A DNA stretch of 64,000 nucleotides from Paracidovorax cattleyae (GCF_900104515.1 NZ_FNJL01000015.1:62001-126000), one strand, 5' to 3'. Shown: positions 36,840 through 46,152, counted from the first letter of the stretch. Numbers and translations: made by a program. The notes: a model not told the origin generated them from the sequence alone.

Positions 36840-37313
36840 TCACTCGCACTGGAACCGTACCTGCAGCACGGACGGCTTGCCGGACGTGCGTGACACGGCC
36901 GTGCAGCGCTTCACGGCATCGTCCGTGCGCTGGACCAGGCGCACCGTGCCACCGGCGTAGTCGCACGACAGGAATTTGCCCTGAGGGTAGTCGCCCTCGA
37001 AAGACCACATGGCGGTGGAGCCGCCCTTGCCGGGCTTGTCCGACTGCGGGACCAGGGCGGCCCCCTGCGCGGGCGGGCCGTCGAACAGGTTGTATCCCGT
37101 CAGGCGCAGCGGCCGTGTGTCCAGCACGATGTCGGTGCCGGCGGGCAGGCCGGACGCAGTGGCCCGGGGGGCGTCGAGCTGGACCGTGGCCGGGCATTCC
37201 AGCGTGGTGGGTGCGGCCATGGCCGCACCGGGCAGGCCGGCGGCTGCCAGGAGGAGGATGGCCAGCAGGGAGGGGCGGCCGGCCTGGGAACGGGGTGCGG
37301 GAGAAGGAGTCAT
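36840..37313 (-). CDS. Secreted protein, putative immunity partner of the adjacent amidase
   Basis: The 157-residue precursor has a signal peptide (hydrophobic core LLAILLLAAAGLPG, cut after AAMA near residue 33). The mature protein has four cysteines, in LECPATV, LSCDYAG, KRCTAV and the terminal RFQCE, enough for two disulphides. The pattern of an early ECP and a final C close to the end recalls the STY0301-type small periplasmic proteins found beside T6SS effectors. It starts 22 bases after the amidase gene stop on the same strand, so co-transcription is likely. Immunity function is inferred from location, periplasmic targeting and order. Confidence 0.65.
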   Translation of the reverse strand: MTPSPAPRSQAGRPSLLAILLLAAAGLPGAAMAAPTTLECPATVQLDAPRATASGLPAGTDIVLDTRPLRLTGYNLFDGPPAQGAALVPQSDKPGKGGSTAMWSFEGDYPQGKFLSCDYAGGTVRLVQRTDDAVKRCTAVSRTSGKPSVLQVRFQCE

Positions 37314-37335
37314 GGAAAGGCCTGGTTCGTTCTCT

Positions 37336-37728
37336 TCACTCTATGACGGAATACGCCGCGGCGTTGTTGCTGGGATCGGTGTAGTCGCCGTTCTTGCGCT
37401 GGGGCTTGGGACGCACGTAGCGCATCGACACCTTGGGCTTTTGCGTATCGCTCAGCCACTGGTCCATGATCCAGATGCCGCCGGCATCCTGCGAGATGAA
37501 GAAGGCCGCATGGTTGCCGGTGGGCAGGCTGCCGTATTTGCCGGCGCTGTTGAACGTGGCGATGGCCGTGCCCTTCTTGATGGCGGCATTGCCGAACACG
37601 GTCTCGCCCTGCTTCCAGTTGCTGGTGTGCGGCAATTGGGCGTAGTGCTGCAGGAGCGCAACGCAGTGCTTGCTGCCGACCTTGTCGGTTCCCTCGAGCG
37701 CTGCGGCATTCTGGTAGATGTATGGCAT
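37336..37728 (-). CDS. BPSL0067-family (Tae2-like) peptidoglycan amidase effector
   Basis: The 130-residue protein has no signal peptide. The sequence VGSKHCVALLQHYAQLP and LPTGNHAAFFISQD give a Cys-His catalytic pair (C22, H73) in the order of NlpC/P60-type amidases. This is the BPSL0067 family, which includes or resembles the T6SS amidase effector Tae2. Such effectors are injected into the periplasm of competitors and cut the peptide stems of the cell wall. The gene is followed by a secreted cysteine-rich protein, the expected immunity partner. No VgrG, Hcp or PAAR gene is adjacent, so the delivery route is not shown. Confidence 0.75.
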   Translation of the reverse strand: MPYIYQNAAALEGTDKVGSKHCVALLQHYAQLPHTSNWKQGETVFGNAAIKKGTAIATFNSAGKYGSLPTGNHAAFFISQDAGGIWIMDQWLSDTQKPKVSMRYVRPKPQRKNGDYTDPSNNAAAYSVIE

Positions 37729-37804
37729 CGGTTGTGTGATGGTCGCGCAAAGGAGGCGATCCTAGTCGGCCTTGCGCGGTTTGCCGGCGCTGTTTCCAAT
37801 CGTT

Positions 37805-38995
37805 TCAAACCCGTTCGAAGATGGCGGCGATGCCCTGTCCACCGCCGATGCACATCGTCACCAGCGCGTAGCGCCCCTGGGTGCGGTGCAGCTCCGCGAT
37901 GGCCTTGGTGGTGATGATCGCTCCCGTGGCGCCCACCGGGTGCCCCAGCGAGATGCCCGAGCCGTTCGGGTTCACCTTCGCCGGGTCCAGTCCCAGTTCC
38001 TGGATCACGGCGCAGGCCTGGGCGGCGAAGGCTTCGTTGGCCTCGATCACGTCGATGTCCTGCACCGACAGGCCCGTGCGCTGCAGCACTGCGCGCGTGG
38101 CGGGCACCGGGCCGATGCCCATGTAGGCCGGGTCCACGCCGGCATGCGCGTAGCCGACCAGGCGCGCCAGCGGCCTAGCGCCCAGCGCGGCTGCGCGGTC
38201 GCCAGCGACCAGCACCACGGCGCCGGCACCGTCGTTGATGCCCGAGGCATTGCCCGCCGTCACCGTGCCGCCGTCCTTCTTGAACGCGGGCTTCATGCCG
38301 GCCAGCACCTCGACCGTGGTGCCGCCGCGCACGTGCTCGTCGGTGTCGAACAGCGTGGTCGTGCCCTTGCGGCCGGGGATTTCCACCGGAACGATCTGTT
38401 CATTGAAGTAGCCTGCCTCGATGGCCGCCGCCGCGCGGCGCTGGCTTTCTGCCGCCAGCCGGTCCTGCGCCTCGCGGCCGATGCGGTAGCGCTCGGCCAC
38501 GTTCTCGGCAGTGATGCCCATGTGCATCTTCTGCCACGGGTCGTGCAGGATGCCCAGCATGTAGTCGGTGCTCTTCGCGTCACCCATGCGCGCGCCCCAG
38601 CGCGACGCGGTGTCGAAGTAGGGGCCCCGGCTCATCGATTCGCTGCCGCCCCCGATCGCCACGTCGCAGTCGCCCAGGGCGATGGCCTGCGCCGCAGACA
38701 CGATGGCCTGCAGGCCCGAGCCGCAGAGGCGGTTGACGTTGAAGGCAGGGGTTTCCACCGGACAGCCCGCGTCGATGGCGGCCACGCGCGCGAGGTAGGC
38801 ATCCTTCGTGTCGGTGGGGATCACGTTGCCCATCACCACGTGGCCGACTGCATCGGCCGCGATGCCGCTGCGCTCGATGGCCGCGCGCACGGCCGTGGTG
38901 GCCAGCTGGGTGTTGGGGATGTCCTTGAGCGCGCCGCCGAAGGTGCCGATGGGGGTGCGGGCGATGGAGGCGATGAGGATGTCGCGGGAGGTCAT
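37805..38995 (-). CDS. bktB: Acetyl-CoA acetyltransferase / beta-ketothiolase (BktB-like)
   Basis: The 396-residue thiolase shows the acyl-enzyme cysteine in [17 protein letters not shown] (near 90), the loop [12 protein letters not shown], the histidine site [18 protein letters not shown] (near 345) and the second cysteine in [14 protein letters not shown]. By eye it is closest to Cupriavidus BktB ([18 protein letters not shown]), which also accepts C5 chains. It works in beta-oxidation or polyhydroxyalkanoate precursor supply. The ATG at 38993-38995 (MTSRDILI) was chosen; the upstream in-frame extension is not conserved. Confidence 0.93.
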   Translation of the reverse strand: MTSRDILIASIARTPIGTFGGALKDIPNTQLATTAVRAAIERSGIAADAVGHVVMGNVIPTDTKDAYLARVAAIDAGCPVETPAFNVNRLCGSGLQAIVSAAQAIALGDCDVAIGGGSESMSRGPYFDTASRWGARMGDAKSTDYMLGILHDPWQKMHMGITAENVAERYRIGREAQDRLAAESQRRAAAAIEAGYFNEQIVPVEIPGRKGTTTLFDTDEHVRGGTTVEVLAGMKPAFKKDGGTVTAGNASGINDGAGAVVLVAGDRAAALGARPLARLVGYAHAGVDPAYMGIGPVPATRAVLQRTGLSVQDIDVIEANEAFAAQACAVIQELGLDPAKVNPNGSGISLGHPVGATGAIITTKAIAELHRTQGRYALVTMCIGGGQGIAAIFERV

Positions 38996-39131
38996 GGCTG
39001 CAAGTCCTTCAGGAAATAAGAGCGGGAAGATCGATTCCACCGGCAGAACCCAAGCCGCTCAGTGTTCATTGACCCAGAGGGTTTTATAAGTTGTTGATTT
39101 GAAATGCCATTTTTAGAAGTAAAGCAATGCT

Positions 39132-40793
39132 TTACCTCTTTGGGTTAAACCCTGGTTTAAACACCGCTGCATCCGCCAGATACCAACGGGCCCAGCGTCT
39201 TTGGCCGACGACGCCGATCGAACCATCATTGCGGAGCTCATCCAGCAGCTTTTGCACGGCTTTCATGGTGAGCGATGGCAGCACTTGGCGGAATTCGCTC
39301 AGCGGCGCGCCTGCCTCACCTTGGTCTTTGAGGTGCTGCAGCAATAGAGCCTTGTTGGTTCCACGGTCCAACCCCCGTCTGCGGGTATAGGTGCCTTTGC
39401 TGCCCAACGTCGCATACAAGGCAGCTGCCAGCATGTATCTGGCGGTCTTTCCCCGTCCCATCACCTCGACCGCACCCACCTCTGCCAGGGTGGGCAGGCG
39501 TTCCTGCAACTCGGGCGTCAGAGCGCGATCCTGCTCAAGGCGCTCCAATGCCAGATAGTCCAGCGTTGAGAAGCTACGCAATCTTTCCTCTCCCAGCCGC
39601 TCCATGAACCGCACGAACGCCGGGTTGCGCACGCCGCCTTCCAGCGTCAGCCGCACCTCGTGCGCAGCAGTGCCCGCGAAACTGGGCAGCGGCTTGCCTT
39701 GGCGCACAGCGCTCTCCATCATCAGGTTGAGGCCCTGGCCAGAGCGTTCGATCAACCCGCAGCGCGCAAGCGCCTCGGCCAGACGGCGATTGCGCGGATT
39801 TTGCTGGTCGATGATGTTCTCGGGCGTGATGCCCGCTGGCAAGCCACCGGGACTCACCACCTCCAGCCGCTTGGCGAACTGGCGCACGAAGATGGAGCCA
39901 CCCAGCCGATAGTCTCGGTGGGCCACGGCGTTCAGCAAGGCCTCGCGGACTGGCACTTCGTCGAAGGTGGGCAGATCCATGCGGAAGAAATCGTCCTGGT
40001 AGCTTTGCCGGTCGTTGCGCAGGTTGATCTTTTTCCACAGTGCGTCTTGCCAGGAGAAAAAACCTGCGCGGTACTCCTCCCGGTCGGCGGCAGGTCCAGC
40101 CGCTTCAGAGGAGCGGTATTCGAACACCAGCTCAGCCTGGGCCAACCATCGCGTGAGGCCTGCGCGCGTACCGAACAGGATGAGCGCCGCATAGCTCACC
40201 TGATCGCCCTCCACCAGTAGTTCGGCATCGCGCAAGGTCTGTTGGTCGTTCAGGTCGTGCTTGCGCAGGTCGCCACTTTTCTTTGCCCAACGTTCACGAA
40301 AGAGGGCTATGGATCCCGGGTTCAGGTCTGCCAGCGTGGCGCCCTGGCACGGCTGGGCTGAAAAGTCGGGTCCGCCTTCAGCAAACATGACTCTCAGCTC
40401 GTGATCAGCCAGTGGAACCAAGTCATCGCCCGCGCGCTTGAGGTAACTGCCATCCACATTCCAGGCCGTGCCAGGCAGACGCGGTGGCACATGCACCAAC
40501 AGCACGCGCCCCTCTGGCAGGCGCAACTCTTCCACCGGAATGCGGTGCCCCAGACGCTGGTGCAGACCAGCCTCAGTACGGCCCGGGTCTTCAAAAGACT
40601 GCGTGCCCACTATGCGCCGAGGCCGCTTGTCCGTCACGCCCAGCACCATGGTGCCGCCGCCTTCGTTGGCCAGGGCCACGCAGTACTTGAGAAGCTTTTC
40701 GAAGTCGTAGCGCTGCTTGGCTTCCTTGAACTCGAGATGTTGGCCTTCAGGTTCGAGCAACCACTGTTGGAGCTGGGCAAGAGAAGTGGGCAT
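39132..40793 (-). CDS. AlbA_2/Schlafen-like protein with divergent ATPase domain
   Basis: The 553-residue protein has an N-terminal AlbA_2 (Schlafen-type) domain, EGQHLEFKEAKQRYDFEKLLKY and ALANEGGGTMVLGVTD, then a GHKL-like RecG-related region (VPVREALLNAVAHRDYRLGG, LEVVSPGGLPAGITPENI, RNRRLAEALARCGLIERSGQG) and a C-terminal winged-helix part (residues about 400-540). Members are poorly characterised putative regulators; some occur in mobile or defence contexts. The ATG at 40791-40793 (MPTSL) precedes the domain; an in-frame ATG at 40847 is an alternative. Codon use is less GC-biased than in the neighbours, and a hairpin (GTAAAGC-AAT-GCTTTAC, 39119-39135) sits at the stop codon. It looks like an insertion between core genes. 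Confidence 0.85.
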   Translation of the reverse strand: MPTSLAQLQQWLLEPEGQHLEFKEAKQRYDFEKLLKYCVALANEGGGTMVLGVTDKRPRRIVGTQSFEDPGRTEAGLHQRLGHRIPVEELRLPEGRVLLVHVPPRLPGTAWNVDGSYLKRAGDDLVPLADHELRVMFAEGGPDFSAQPCQGATLADLNPGSIALFRERWAKKSGDLRKHDLNDQQTLRDAELLVEGDQVSYAALILFGTRAGLTRWLAQAELVFEYRSSEAAGPAADREEYRAGFFSWQDALWKKINLRNDRQSYQDDFFRMDLPTFDEVPVREALLNAVAHRDYRLGGSIFVRQFAKRLEVVSPGGLPAGITPENIIDQQNPRNRRLAEALARCGLIERSGQGLNLMMESAVRQGKPLPSFAGTAAHEVRLTLEGGVRNPAFVRFMERLGEERLRSFSTLDYLALERLEQDRALTPELQERLPTLAEVGAVEVMGRGKTARYMLAAALYATLGSKGTYTRRRGLDRGTNKALLLQHLKDQGEAGAPLSEFRQVLPSLTMKAVQKLLDELRNDGSIGVVGQRRWARWYLADAAVFKPGFNPKR

Positions 40794-40898
40794 GGCGACG
40801 GCAGGTGTGATGCCGTGGAGTTTAGAGATTCCAGTGGCATGCTCCACATGGAACGAGTACGTACCGACATACGGCGTCAGCCGCTGAATTTGCCGGTT

Positions 40899-41390
40899 TC
40901 AGCGCTCTGCAGCCCCAGCCAGGTCATCCAGGATCGGGCAATCCGGCCGCCCATCCCCCTGGCAGCAGCCCACCAGTTGCTGCAGCGAGCGCTGCATCGC
41001 CTGCATGGCGGCGATGCGGCGGCCCAGGTCGTCGATGTGGGACTGGGCGATGCGCTTGACCTCGCGGCTGGCGCGGTGCTGGTCCTGCCAGAGGCCGAGC
41101 AGGGTGGCGATCTCCTCCATGGAGAAGCCCAGGTCGCGCGCACGGCGGATGAAACGCAGGGTGTGGACATCCGCCTCGGTGTACTGGCGGTAGCCGCTGT
41201 CCGTGCGCGCCACGTTCCGCAGCAGGCCGAGGGCCTCGTAGTGGCGGACCATGCGCTGCGAGACGCCCGCCCGTGCAGCGGCCGTGCCGATGGGCACGGG
41301 ACCATCGGCCGCCGTGGCAGGAGGAGCCTGTACCGCGCCGGATGGCGGGCCCGCGGGCCCGGCGCGGCATTGCCCGGGGGCCGCGCTCAT
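40899..41390 (-). CDS. cueR: Copper-responsive MerR-family regulator (CueR-like)
   Basis: The 163-residue protein carries a MerR helix-turn-helix (PIGTAAARAGVSQRMVRHYE, with LGLLRNVARTDSGYRQY, about 33-70), a long dimerisation helix and a C-terminal metal loop with CCQGDGRPDCPIL (about 141-153). This cysteine spacing is that of Cu(I)/Ag(I)-type regulators. The first 30 residues are an Ala/Pro/Gly-rich extension. Its ATG overlaps the copZ stop (ATGA), so copZ and cueR form a coupled pair that diverges from copA. It should act on the operator at 41688-41718. Confidence 0.9.
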   Translation of the reverse strand: MSAAPGQCRAGPAGPPSGAVQAPPATAADGPVPIGTAAARAGVSQRMVRHYEALGLLRNVARTDSGYRQYTEADVHTLRFIRRARDLGFSMEEIATLLGLWQDQHRASREVKRIAQSHIDDLGRRIAAMQAMQRSLQQLVGCCQGDGRPDCPILDDLAGAAER

Positions 41391-41584
41391 GCGGCGACGG
41401 TGTAGCCTTCTTCGGTGATGGCGGCGGCCAGCGCCTCGCGGGGGCTGTCGCTGTCCACCAGTACGCGGCCGGTGGGCAGGTCCACCTGCACGGTGGCGTC
41501 GGTATCGACGCTGCGCACGGCGTGGACGACGGCGCGTTCGCAGTGGCCGCAGGTCATGCCCTGGACCTGGAAGCTGTGTTGCAT
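41387..41584 (-). CDS. copZ: Copper chaperone CopZ (heavy-metal-associated domain)
   Basis: A single HMA domain of 65 residues: SFQVQGMTCGHCERAVVHAV contains the Cu(I)-binding CxxC at residues 12-15. CopZ carries Cu(I) in the cytoplasm to the CopA ATPase. It precedes cueR with a 4-base overlap and faces copA across a 140-base intergenic region. AAGGAGCCCACC upstream of the ATG is a good binding site. Confidence 0.95.
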   Translation of the reverse strand: MQHSFQVQGMTCGHCERAVVHAVRSVDTDATVQVDLPTGRVLVDSDSPREALAAAITEEGYTVAA

Positions 41585-41687
41585 GGTGGGCTCCTTTTCA
41601 AAAACGGTGGAATGAATGCACGTGTGGCGGGATCTTGAAGCCTGACATGGTGGCAGAGTCAAGCACCGGCCGCATGCGGGTCCGGCC

Positions 41688-41718
41688 TTGACCTTGCCAT
41701 GATGTCAGGGGTTAAGGT
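41688..41718 (+). promoter_or_regulatory. CueR-type operator and copA promoter
   Basis: -35 TTGACC (41688-41693) is followed after 19 bases by a possible -10 TAAGGT (41713-41718). The elongated spacer holds the dyad ACCTT (41691-41695) and AAGGT (41714-41718), with inner matches GCC and GGT. A 19-20 base spacer with this dyad is typical of MerR-family activation. Transcription would begin close to the copA ATG at 41725. Confidence 0.7.
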
Positions 41719-41724
41719 GCCGGC

Positions 41725-44013
41725 ATGGATGCTTCCCCTGATTCTTCTTCCGCCCCTGCGGCTGCCCTGGCGGAGCGGTCCGTGGACCTGGGCATTGGCG
41801 GCATGACCTGCGCGAGCTGCTCGGGCCGTGTGGAGCGCGCGTTGCGCAAGGTGCCGGGCGTGCGCAGCGCCGAGGTCAACCTGGCCACCGAGCGCGCGCA
41901 TGTGGTCTATGCCGTCGCGCCGGACGGGGCGCCGGCTTCCATGGACGGGCTGCTGCGCCGTGCCGTCCGCCATGCGGGCTACGAGCCGCGCGCGGCGGAT
42001 GCGCCGGAGCCGCCGGATGCGGCCTCGCCCTGGGCCGGCTTCGGGCCTGTGGCCGCCGGTACCGCGCTGTCGTTGCCGCTGGTATTGCCCATGCTCGGCG
42101 GCCTGGCGGGGCAGGACTGGATGCCGCCGGCCTGGCTGCAGTGGCTGCTGGCCACGCCCGTGCAGTTCGTGCTGGGTGCACGCTTCTACCGCGCGGGCTG
42201 GCATGCGCTGCGCGCGCGCGCCGGCAACATGGACCTGCTGGTGGCCATCGGCACCAGCGCGGCCTACGGCCTGTCGCTGTGGCTCTGGCTCGCGTCCGGG
42301 CACGGGGCGGGGCATGCGCCGCACCTGTATTTCGAGGCGTCGGCCGTGGTCATCACCCTGGTGCTGCTGGGCAAGTGGCTGGAGGCGCGTGCCAAGCGGC
42401 AGACCACGGCGGCAATCCGCGCGCTGCATGCGCTCCGGCCGGACGCCGCCCACTGGATCGGCCCGGATGGCGAGGTGGACCTGCCCGTGGCCGAGGTGAT
42501 GGCGGGGGACCGCATCGCCGTGCGCCCCGGCGAACGCGTGCCGGTGGATGGCACGGTGCTCGAAGGGCACACGCAGGTGGACGAGTCCATGCTGACCGGC
42601 GAGCCGCTGCCGGTGGCGCGCGGGCCGGGCGATGCGGTGACGGGCGGATCGGTGAACGGCGATGGCCGCGTGGTGATGCGGGTGGCGGCCGTGGGCGCTG
42701 AGACGGTGCTGGCGCGCATCATCCGCCTGGTGGAGGATGCGCAGGCGGCCAAGGCGCCGATCCAGCGGCTGGTGGACCGGGTCTCGGCCGTGTTCGTGCC
42801 GGTGGTGCTGGCGCTGGCGCTGTGCACGCTGCTGGGATGGCTCGCCTCGGGCGCGGATCTGGAGGCGGCGCTCATCCATGCTGTGGCAGTGCTGGTGATC
42901 GCGTGTCCCTGCGCGCTGGGCCTGGCCACGCCGGCAGCGATCATGGCGGGCACGGGCGCAGCCGCGCGGCACGGCATCCTCATCAAGGATGCGGAGGCGC
43001 TCGAGGCGGCGCATGGCGTGGACACCGTCGCATTCGACAAGACGGGCACGCTGACGCTGGGCCGCCCCCGCCTGCAGGCGTTCGAGGTGGCGCCCGGGGA
43101 GGACGCGCGGAGGCTGCTGGCGGCCGCTGCCGCGCTGCAGGCGGGCAGCGGGCATCCGCTGGCGCATGCCACGCTGCAGGCCGCGCGCGAGCGGGGCCTG
43201 GCGCTGCCCGAGGCCGCGGAAGCCGCAGGCGCGGTACCGGGCCAGGGAGTGGAGGGCCGGACCGGGGGCACGCTCTGGCGCATGGGCAGCCTGCGCTGGA
43301 TGGCCGCACTGGGCGCCGCGGTGCCGCAACCGCTGGACGAGCGGGCGCGGGCGCTGCAGGAAGCGGGTGCCACGGTGTCTGCACTGGCCGAACAACTGCC
43401 GGACGGCGGCCATGCCGTGCGCGCCGTGCTGGCTTTCGGTGACGAGCCCAAGCCCGGCGCGGCCGCGGCGATCGAGTCCCTGCGGGCGCGGGGGCTGCGG
43501 GTGGCCATGCTGTCGGGCGATAACCGCGGAGCCGCCGAGGCGATGGCGCGGCGGCTGGGCCTGCGGCCCGAGGCGGGCGAAGTGATGGCGGAAGTGCTGC
43601 CGGGCGGCAAGGCCGAGCGCGTGGCGCAACTCCAACGCGGCAGTGCGCAGGCACCTGGCGAGCCGGGCCGGAACATCGTGGCCATGGTGGGCGATGGCGT
43701 GAACGACGCGCCCGCGCTGGCAGCGGCCGACGTGGGCATCGCGATGGGCAACGGCACCGACGTGGCCATGCATGCGGCCGGCATCACGCTCATGCGTGGC
43801 GATCCGGCCCTGGTGGCGGCTGCCATCGACATATCCCGGCGCACGGTGGTCAAGATCCGGCAGAACCTGTTCTGGGCGTTCGCATACAACGCTGCGGGCA
43901 TTCCGCTGGCCGCGCTGGGCTACCTCAGCCCGGTGGTGGCCGGGGCGGCCATGGCTCTCAGTTCGGTGAGCGTGCTGGCAAATGCCTTGCTGTTGAAGCG
44001 CTGGCGCCTTTAG
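41725..44013 (+). CDS. copA: Copper-translocating P1B-type ATPase CopA
   Basis: CopA exports Cu(I) from the cytoplasm. In 762 residues there is one N-terminal HMA domain with GMTCASC (26-32), eight membrane helices with the ion-binding CPC motif (394-396), the TGE actuator motif (LTGEPLPV), the phosphorylated aspartate D438 in DKTGTLT, the HP motif in SGHPLAHA and [10 protein letters not shown] near 655. The last helix segment [17 protein letters not shown] is typical of Cu(I) pumps. It diverges from copZ-cueR. The promoter lies so close to the ATG that the transcript may be nearly leaderless; a later GTG at 41779 is an alternative start. Confidence 0.95.
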   Translation: MDASPDSSSAPAAALAERSVDLGIGGMTCASCSGRVERALRKVPGVRSAEVNLATERAHVVYAVAPDGAPASMDGLLRRAVRHAGYEPRAADAPEPPDAASPWAGFGPVAAGTALSLPLVLPMLGGLAGQDWMPPAWLQWLLATPVQFVLGARFYRAGWHALRARAGNMDLLVAIGTSAAYGLSLWLWLASGHGAGHAPHLYFEASAVVITLVLLGKWLEARAKRQTTAAIRALHALRPDAAHWIGPDGEVDLPVAEVMAGDRIAVRPGERVPVDGTVLEGHTQVDESMLTGEPLPVARGPGDAVTGGSVNGDGRVVMRVAAVGAETVLARIIRLVEDAQAAKAPIQRLVDRVSAVFVPVVLALALCTLLGWLASGADLEAALIHAVAVLVIACPCALGLATPAAIMAGTGAAARHGILIKDAEALEAAHGVDTVAFDKTGTLTLGRPRLQAFEVAPGEDARRLLAAAAALQAGSGHPLAHATLQAARERGLALPEAAEAAGAVPGQGVEGRTGGTLWRMGSLRWMAALGAAVPQPLDERARALQEAGATVSALAEQLPDGGHAVRAVLAFGDEPKPGAAAAIESLRARGLRVAMLSGDNRGAAEAMARRLGLRPEAGEVMAEVLPGGKAERVAQLQRGSAQAPGEPGRNIVAMVGDGVNDAPALAAADVGIAMGNGTDVAMHAAGITLMRGDPALVAAAIDISRRTVVKIRQNLFWAFAYNAAGIPLAALGYLSPVVAGAAMALSSVSVLANALLLKRWRL

Positions 44014-44116
44014 AAAAGCAATCGCTTCGGTTACGCTTGGAGGAGGTTCAGCTACGTTTTGTTTCATTCATAGCCGGCTCGCATCGACGCGCTGGGGAGA
44101 TTAGAGGAAGGCAATC

Positions 44117-45781
44117 ATGAAATTCGATTCGCTCATGCGCGGGTTCACGATCCGTGTCCGCATGCTCGGGGCCATCGGCGTCGTACTGTGTCTGCTGGGA
44201 CTGCTCGGCGGTGCGGGCATGCTGGGCATGTTCCGCATCCACGCGATGAGCGAGGAGTTCATCGGCCATTCCTTCTCGGAGGTGAGCGCCATGGCCGAGC
44301 TGCGCGGCGAGATGGGCAACATCCGCCAGCACGAGAAGGACATGATCATCCAGTACGAGAAGCCCGAGGGTGTGCAGAAGTCGCATGCGGCCTGGCTGGA
44401 AAGCCTGGACCGTGCCAAGAAGGCCGCCGCGCGCTTCCAGGACGGCGGGCAGGACAAGGACAACGAGCTGGCCACCGACATCGTGAAGCGGCTCGATGCC
44501 TACCGCACGCAGTTCGCGAGCGTCGCGCGCCAGCTTGAGGCCGGCGGCTATGACAGCGCCACCATCGCCAATCGCATGAGCACCAAGGCCGTGGCGGAAT
44601 TCGCCGAGGCCGACAAGCTGCTTTCCCAACTGGACAGCGAACTGCGCAATGAAGTGGCGGAGGTGACCGCGCGCCAGCAGTCCGTGTCCGAGCAGACCAA
44701 GTGGCTGTTTGCCCTGGCGGTGGTGATCACCGTGGCGGTGGTGGTGCCGCTCACGCTGCTGAACATGAATTCCATCTGCCGCCCGCTGGTGGAGGCGCGC
44801 CGCATGGCCCAGGCCATCGCCGGCGGCGACCTGTCGCAGCGCATGCATGTGGAGGGCCGCGACGAGGTGGCCGACCTGCAGCGTTCGCTGCAGGGCATGC
44901 AGCAGGGGCTGGGCGCGCTGGTGTCGCAGGTGCGCGATGCGAGCGGCAGCATCGCCACGGCCAGCCAGGAGATCGCCTCGGGCAACCAGGACCTGTCCTC
45001 GCGCACGGAGCAGACCGCCAGCAACGCGCAGGAGGCGGTGGCCTCGCTGTCGCAGCTCACGTCCACGGTGCAGCAGACGGCCTCCTCCTCGCAGGTGGCC
45101 AACCAGCTCGTCGCCTCCGCATCGGGCATCGCCACGCGGGGCGGCGCCGTGGTGCAGCAGGCCGTGGCCAGCATGCACGAGATCTCGGCCTCCAGCCGCA
45201 AGATCGGCGACATCATCGGGCTCATCGACTCCATCGCGTTCCAGACCAACATCCTGGCGCTGAATGCGGCCGTGGAGGCCGCCCGGGCCGGCGAGCAGGG
45301 CCGCGGCTTCGCCGTGGTGGCCGGAGAGGTGCGCAGCCTCGCGCAGCGCAGCGCCCAGGCCGCGAGCGAGATCAAGGGCCTCATCGGCTCCAGCGTGGCG
45401 GCCGTGGACGGCGGCGTGCGCCACGTGGAGGATGCGGGCTCCGCCATGAAGGAGATCGTGGAGAGCGTGCAGCGTGTCTCGGACATCATCGGCGAGATCA
45501 ACTCCGCCGCCGCCGAGCAGTCTTCCGGCATCGGGCAGGTCAATGGCTCCGTGGGCGAGATCGACCGCATGACCCAGCAGAATGCCGCGCTGGTGGAGCA
45601 GTCCGCCGCGGCCGCGGAATCGCTGCGCGAGCAGGCGGCGCGCTTGTCGCAGGTGGTGCAGCAGTTCCACCTGGACGATGCCGCGGTGGCGCACCGTGCC
45701 ACGGCCGCACCCGGTTCCGGCGCCTATGGCGATGCGGCGGTGCTGCCGGCCGGTGGCCGGACGGCGTTGCTGTCGGCTTGA
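44117..45781 (+). CDS. Methyl-accepting chemotaxis protein
   Basis: A 554-residue inner-membrane chemoreceptor: TM1 (about 14-36), a periplasmic four-helix-bundle domain (about 40-193), TM2 (about 195-217), HAMP (about 218-270) and a cytoplasmic signalling coiled coil with the conserved hairpin tip IAFQTNILALNAAVEAARAG. Glu/Gln-rich methylation segments flank it. The C-terminal end GGRTALLSA lacks the NWETF-like CheR tether, so adaptation depends on other receptors. The periplasmic domain resembles the Tar/4HB-type, but the ligand cannot be told. AGAGGAAGG precedes the ATG. Confidence 0.95.
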   Translation: MKFDSLMRGFTIRVRMLGAIGVVLCLLGLLGGAGMLGMFRIHAMSEEFIGHSFSEVSAMAELRGEMGNIRQHEKDMIIQYEKPEGVQKSHAAWLESLDRAKKAAARFQDGGQDKDNELATDIVKRLDAYRTQFASVARQLEAGGYDSATIANRMSTKAVAEFAEADKLLSQLDSELRNEVAEVTARQQSVSEQTKWLFALAVVITVAVVVPLTLLNMNSICRPLVEARRMAQAIAGGDLSQRMHVEGRDEVADLQRSLQGMQQGLGALVSQVRDASGSIATASQEIASGNQDLSSRTEQTASNAQEAVASLSQLTSTVQQTASSSQVANQLVASASGIATRGGAVVQQAVASMHEISASSRKIGDIIGLIDSIAFQTNILALNAAVEAARAGEQGRGFAVVAGEVRSLAQRSAQAASEIKGLIGSSVAAVDGGVRHVEDAGSAMKEIVESVQRVSDIIGEINSAAAEQSSGIGQVNGSVGEIDRMTQQNAALVEQSAAAAESLREQAARLSQVVQQFHLDDAAVAHRATAAPGSGAYGDAAVLPAGGRTALLSA

Positions 45782-45817
45782 TGGAAGGGAGGCGGGGGGT
45801 TAGGCCCGTTCCCCGCC

Positions 45818-45925
45818 TCAGCCGCAGGATGGTGCGGTCTTTTCGCGTCCCCGGCGGTATCCCAGTACTGCGCCAAGGGCCACGGAAATTGCCATGACTG
45901 CGGGGATAGGCGCATCGGGGGTCAT
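45818..45925 (-). CDS. 35-residue membrane peptide, homologous to the C-terminal half of the 46680-46886 product
   Basis: The short frame starts in an ATGA overlap with the stop of the 76-residue gene upstream. It contains one hydrophobic helix and ends GAVLGYRRGREKTAPSCG. The part PAVMAISVALGAVLGYRRG resembles FMALCFIIGAIVGFRRG of the other small membrane protein in this cassette. It may be a genuine coupled gene or the 3' half of a former longer gene split by mutation. No function is known; the place in a T6SS effector cassette suggests an immunity relic. Confidence 0.45.
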   Translation of the reverse strand: MTPDAPIPAVMAISVALGAVLGYRRGREKTAPSCG

Positions 45926-46152
45926 TGTTTCGTGGGACGACCGCGGGAGTTTGCCCATCGGACCCCTGCAGCAGCCCCCAGCACGATGCCGGTCGGCACC
46001 ACGCCGAGGAAAAGGATTCGTGTCAAAAAGCCCGCTTGCCCCTCGCCGAGCCCATGCGGTGAAGCGAACAGCAATCCGTAAGCTGCGAAAAGCAGTACAG
46101 CCGAAACCATGCCGCAGGCTGATCCTAAAAAGAGATGGAGAACGTTTCTCAT
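45922..46152 (-). CDS. Small two-helix membrane protein in the Tae4-like cassette
   Basis: The 76-residue protein (from MRNVLHLFLGSACGMVSAVL) has two hydrophobic helices (about 3-27 and 43-65) and a basic tail (RWANSRGRPTKQ). Its N-terminal helix resembles that of the 68-residue protein encoded at 46680-46886. The ATG at 46150-46152 lies 54 bases past the stop of the DUF1311-like gene. An upstream in-frame start at 46191 is possible. Inner-membrane location and cassette position make an immunity-related or duplicated role plausible; nothing more can be said. Confidence 0.6.
   Translation of the reverse strand: MRNVLHLFLGSACGMVSAVLLFAAYGLLFASPHGLGEGQAGFLTRILFLGVVPTGIVLGAAAGVRWANSRGRPTKQ

Noticed and set aside
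41628-43901. Large alternative frames over copA
   Set aside because: They are Arg/Ala/Pro-rich frame shadows of the P-type ATPase.
44014-44116. A sigma28 promoter before the chemotaxis receptor gene
   Set aside because: TCATTCATAGCCGGCTC has only partial likeness to the flagellar consensus and the spacing is wrong.
44048-45694. A 548-codon frame antisense to the chemotaxis receptor
   Set aside because: Leu/His/Gly/Arg-rich shadow of an unmistakable MCP gene.
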